A DNA stretch of 32,036 nucleotides, taken from contig NZ_LQPE01000115.1 in assembly GCF_002101735.1 (NCBI RefSeq), forward strand, positions 1 through 32,036. Direction: 5' to 3'. A model generated the notes under the pieces. It made no database searches. It was not told the DNA's origin and saw only the letters and a program-made list of their open reading frames with translations. Shown here piece by piece: positions 29,291-32,036 of this stretch (position 1 is its first letter; every line of letters starts with the position of its first letter). The position numbers and the translations under genes are program-made. Source of the stretch: Mycobacterium kyorinense (GTDB lineage: Bacteria; Actinomycetota; Actinomycetes; Mycobacteriales; Mycobacteriaceae).

Positions 29291-29551
29291 TCAGGCGTAG
29301 AAGCGGCGGATCCAGTCGGGATTGAGTTCGTCACCGTACCGGCGCCAGTCCTCGACGAACCGTTCGCCAAACTTGTCCCTCATAACAACAGGGGCGCCGT
29401 GGTCGCTGCCTACGAAAGTGGCGTTGTAGGTCTGTGGTTCGGCATCGGGAAAGTGATACGTGACTGTCACGTCGTAGGCGTACTGTCCTGCAACACCGTT
29501 GCGGCGACTAATCTTGTCGACCGTCTTGGTGATCTCGCCGGCCACATCCAT
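29291..29551 (-). CDS. Hypothetical protein (86 aa)
   Basis: ATG 29551 after AAGGGGGAACC, which marks the start within a longer frame. MDVAGEITKTVDKISRRNGV leads into strands YAYDVTVTYHF, TYNATFVGSDHGAPVVM and a helix KFGERFVEDWRRYGDE. Looks like a compact alpha/beta protein; no family recognised. Confidence 0.7.
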   Translation of the reverse strand: MDVAGEITKTVDKISRRNGVAGQYAYDVTVTYHFPDAEPQTYNATFVGSDHGAPVVMRDKFGERFVEDWRRYGDELNPDWIRRFYA

Positions 29552-29767
29552 GGTTCCCCCTTTTTTGCAGCAATCCGTCGCCTGTTCTCCCAAGGTGGGC
29601 AACGGATTTCAGATCTCCGAAGCTGCTAGCGGCAGCCCCCTCAGCTACCCGTGTTTGACGGTACCGGTAAGGGCTTCCCGGGATTAGCTGCGAAACGCAC
29701 GGACCACCGGTTTGCTCACCGTTCCCCGGCGCGGGCAACAATAGGCCACCTTTGCGGGGGGCCCGCG

Positions 29768-30619
29768 CTACTGCGGGCGGCCAACCGAGTATGTGCCGGC
29801 ACTGTCGAGAAACGTCATCTTCGCCTGCAGTTGGTGGCCGTCGATGGTGAACTCGCAGGTGAATGTGGCGCCTTTGGCGATGACGGGGTTGACACCGTTG
29901 TTGCAGGTGACGTCTTTGACGTCGTGCAGGCCGTATCCGGTGGTGGAGTCTGTGAGCACCCCTTGGACCGCGGCCTGCGTGGCCGCGACGTCGAGGTTGT
30001 CGGCCAGCAACGATTTGACTGGACCGGCCCGCACGATAACGACGGCCACCAGAGCGACCGAAACGATCACCGCGCCGACCACCAGCGGTATCAACCAGCG
30101 CCAATCAAAGCGGCGTTGAGGTTCTGGTGTGGTCGCAGCCGGGCCTGCGTAGGGGCTTGGTGCCGGTGACGGCAGGTAGGGGCGGATTGGTGCGTAACCC
30201 GGCGGCGGATAGGTGGGCATGGGGGATGCAGGCCGCGGCAGCAGCGGCGCCGACGCAGGTGGTAAGGGTGTCGACGCTGGCGGCCTTGGCGTGAAGGTCT
30301 GGTCAGCGGGCGGGGCGGGCGGTGCCGGTGCTGGCCAGGTCGCTGGCCGGGTTTGTTCTGCGGGATCTGTTGTTGCTGGCGAGGGTACAGATGGTGGCTT
30401 CAACGGCGATGCCGACGTGGCGGAGGCAGGCGCGGGCACCACCACTGTTGTTTCCTCGCTGGCGGTTTCCGAGGCGGGGTTGATGACGACCGTTTTGTCA
30501 GGATCAGGGCCCCCTTTAGGTGGCACGACGACGGTGGTTTCTGAATCGGGCGGCGAGATCAGCGTGGTCTCCTCTTCGCCTCCGTATTCCGGCCGCGAAA
30601 AATCATCCGTGTTTCCCAA
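29768..30619 (-). CDS. Proline-rich membrane protein with DUF4333-like domain (283 aa)
   Basis: Start chosen at TTG 30619, six bases after GGAGGTG. An acidic, then long Pro/Ala/Thr-rich cytoplasmic region with repeats such as ETTVVVPP leads to one membrane helix (RWLIPLVVGAVIVSVALVAV, about 190-215). The outer domain has the DUF4333 pattern: a conserved Cys pair (VKDVTCNNGV and FTCEFTIDGH) and strands ending LDSAGTYSVG. Mycobacterial proteins of this form are surface-exposed and of unknown function; some are linked to Ser/Thr kinase signalling. Confidence 0.78.
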   Translation of the reverse strand: MGNTDDFSRPEYGGEEETTLISPPDSETTVVVPPKGGPDPDKTVVINPASETASEETTVVVPAPASATSASPLKPPSVPSPATTDPAEQTRPATWPAPAPPAPPADQTFTPRPPASTPLPPASAPLLPRPASPMPTYPPPGYAPIRPYLPSPAPSPYAGPAATTPEPQRRFDWRWLIPLVVGAVIVSVALVAVVIVRAGPVKSLLADNLDVAATQAAVQGVLTDSTTGYGLHDVKDVTCNNGVNPVIAKGATFTCEFTIDGHQLQAKMTFLDSAGTYSVGRPQ

Positions 30620-30657
30620 AACAGCACCTCCGCCTTCAGCAGTATCTCGAACAGGGC

Positions 30658-31155
30658 TCAATGTCTTTGACAGCACACCGCCAGGTGCCGGCGTAGTGCT
30701 TGAGGATTCTGATGATCACTGGTGCAATCCTCGTTGGCGCGGGAATCCCACGGTTGATGCTGCCGGAGGGCGCCAAAGCCGTTGAAACCCGAAATGCATT
30801 GCGCCGCTTCGGCTCCCTTTACCCCGCTGGCGGGAAAGGCCGGCCGACCAATGTGGCTGTCATCGTCGAGCTCTCGTTGCTCGCCGCCGCCCCACTGCAG
30901 CCCGGACGGCGGGGAGGCCGGGCGCTCAAGAGAGGTCCAATCCGGAGCCACGATCGGATTGATTCGGCCGTCTCGGATCCGCCGGAAATACCAGAAGGCG
31001 AACACGACAACGAGTGCCATCAACGCCACCATCACCGCGCACCACAAGATATCGGTGATGGAGGGCACCCCTTCATTCTGGCACGGCCGGGACGCCGGAG
31101 GGGCCTGGCCCTTTTGAGCCCGGGCGGGGGCTACCGCCTGCTGCGGATTCCACAC
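30658..31155 (-). CDS. Single-pass membrane protein (up to 165 aa)
   Basis: One clear membrane helix (ITDILWCAVMVALMALVVVF) followed by FWYFRRIRDGRINPIVAPDW and a polar C-terminal half. The start is unclear: GTG 31155 is first, a GTG near 31068 just before the helix is more natural for a membrane protein. Ends shortly before the DUF4333 gene, so the two may form a unit. Confidence 0.55.
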   Translation of the reverse strand: MWNPQQAVAPARAQKGQAPPASRPCQNEGVPSITDILWCAVMVALMALVVVFAFWYFRRIRDGRINPIVAPDWTSLERPASPPSGLQWGGGEQRELDDDSHIGRPAFPASGVKGAEAAQCISGFNGFGALRQHQPWDSRANEDCTSDHQNPQALRRHLAVCCQRH

Positions 31156-31221
31156 GGTCTCACGACTCAGATCCCGGCGTGCCCGCCGAACAGCTCAACT
31201 CAAAGCCAACGCCGCCAACGG

Positions 31222-31431
31222 TTACTGGTACGACCAACAAGTCGCCGACATCGTCGGGTACAACCGATCCGGTGCGCACTCCCCGACCTCGGCAGGCGGG
31301 GCCGTCAGTGTCGCGACCGGGTGCTCGGCTGCCTGCTTGTGCGTTGTGCAACCTGCATTGGTCAACACGATCGCAGCGAGAGTGACCACAACGGCTGTCG
31401 CGCGGGCGATTCCGCGCCGAGCCGACGCCAC
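31222..31431 (-). CDS. Small lipoprotein candidate
   Basis: From GTG 31431 the protein has a basic start (ASARRGIARATAVVVTLAAI) and a lipobox LTNAGC, so it would be lipidated at Cys and exported. The mature part (TTHKQAAEHPVATLTAPPAE) is short and disordered, ending at CAPDRLYPTMSATCWSYQ with two more Cys. A frame to ATG 31518 exists but its extra part is Arg-rich and overlaps the neighbour. The short mature protein could reflect truncation. Confidence 0.55.
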   Translation of the reverse strand: MASARRGIARATAVVVTLAAIVLTNAGCTTHKQAAEHPVATLTAPPAEVGECAPDRLYPTMSATCWSYQ

Positions 31432-31480
31432 AGGTTCGCATCTGCGCCGGCGTCTCAATGTATGGATTCGCCTGCCGCGG

Positions 31481-32036
31481 CTATTTGGGCTCGGCACGGT
31501 TGTCTTTCTCGAGCGCATCGGTGACGGGCAGTGGCGTCAGGTCTTCGCGGCTCAGATGCATCCCGATGCGCCGGCCGGTGTACGTGACGCAGGTCAGACC
31601 GTCGCGTTCCATGAGGCATTCTGTGGCATCAGGATCGGTCTCTAAGCGGATGGTGCTGCCGTAGGCCAGCACATTGGACTCGGCGTAAACCAGCGGGTCG
31701 TCGTCGAATACACCATTGACGACGCGCCCCCACCCGAAGTTCACTACGGTGTCACGCCAATCACCGTGCTGCCCGGCTGGTTTCGGTGTTCGCGGGTAGG
31801 TGCCGTCCGGCACGTCGCAATATAGCGAGAAACGTCGCCACGTGCAGGCGATGGACCCCGTTGGTGAGCGGAAGTGCAGATAGTCCGGGCTGCGGACCTC
31901 GGCGTCACCCGGCAGGTAACCACCGAAGTGGTACCGCTCGGGGTTGACCAACATGCCTTCTGAGCCGTCCCGGCATGTCCGGAGACTCCCGACCTTGGGA
32001 GGATTCGCGTTATGGGACGTTCGAGCAAGTACCCCG
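31481..32036 (-). CDS. Secreted/lipoprotein-like protein, truncated at window edge
   Basis: The frame stays open through the right edge; ATG 31954 is an internal candidate start, but TCRDGSEG immediately before it continues the protein-like sequence. Contains YLHFRSPTGSIACTW, SLYCDVPDG and TDPDATECLMERDGLTCVTY, i.e. paired Cys and the FxSPxGxIxC motif typical of mycobacterial exported proteins of unknown function. The N-terminal signal should lie beyond position 32036. Overlaps the lipoprotein frame end by a few bases only if the longer start there is used. Confidence 0.65.
   Translation of the reverse strand, partial: GVLARTSHNANPPKVGSLRTCRDGSEGMLVNPERYHFGGYLPGDAEVRSPDYLHFRSPTGSIACTWRRFSLYCDVPDGTYPRTPKPAGQHGDWRDTVVNFGWGRVVNGVFDDDPLVYAESNVLAYGSTIRLETDPDATECLMERDGLTCVTYTGRRIGMHLSREDLTPLPVTDALEKDNRAEPK

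Noticed and set aside
30700..31524. 274-codon plus-strand frame
   Set aside because: Lies opposite genes with membrane helices and a lipobox and has no recognisable feature of its own.

Overview
The window is GC-rich actinobacterial DNA. Codon bias, frequent GTG and TTG starts, TANNNT -10 boxes, a DUF4333-type proline-rich membrane protein, an ESX-substrate-like helical protein and a mycothiol-type DinB protein point to a Mycobacterium or close relative. It does not read as core chromosome. It is mostly short, tightly packed genes on the minus strand, many of unknown function, with phage/plasmid-type genes among them and no ribosomal, central-metabolic or phage structural genes. My reading is an accessory replicon or large mobile element (megaplasmid, phage-plasmid or prophage-like island). 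The sequence alone does not decide which.

Layout. 1-3.3 kb: five or six small plus-strand genes, one minus-strand GRAM/PH-like gene, and two gene-poor spacers that share fragments. 3.4-6.2 kb: a zinc-binding hypothetical protein and two membrane proteins. 6.2-9.4 kb: a minus-strand operon with stop/start overlaps encoding a PRPP-synthetase-like enzyme, a nicotinamide phosphoribosyltransferase-like enzyme, a degenerate-Nudix NrtR-like regulator and a membrane protein. The enzyme pair matches the layout of the phage NAD+ reconstitution pathway NARP1. 9.7-14.9 kb: many small minus-strand genes. 15-21 kb: a minus-strand block with an SF1 helicase, a 390-residue unknown, a VWA/metallopeptidase-like protein and a MoxR-type AAA ATPase. 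21.2-22 kb: a RelE/DUF6247 toxin-antitoxin-like pair. 22-27 kb: mixed cargo (DinB, ESX-like, DUF6884) and a divergent control region with several palindromes. 27.2-32 kb: a ParB-like protein, small genes, and a cluster of membrane or secreted proteins, the last running off the right edge.

The main discovery is a repeated gene-expression module present seven times, always upstream of a minus-strand gene: (i) a box TGTCGG (usually followed by TGGG) exactly 10 bp upstream of a TANNNT -10 hexamer, inside the normal -35/-10 spacer; (ii) a leader of about 77-90 nt; (iii) just before the start codon, an 8-bp hairpin followed by a second small GCCC/GGGC hairpin that holds the Shine-Dalgarno sequence AAGGGG. 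Wobble changes keep the stem. An eighth box at the same spacing lies upstream of the NAD operon. The half-site TGTCGGTG recurs as a perfect palindrome over the promoter of a small plus-strand gene at 26.7 kb. Together these suggest a private regulon with its own transcription factor (or altered polymerase) and translational leader, comparable in concept to T4 MotA middle promoters and to the start-associated sequences of Cluster K mycobacteriophages.
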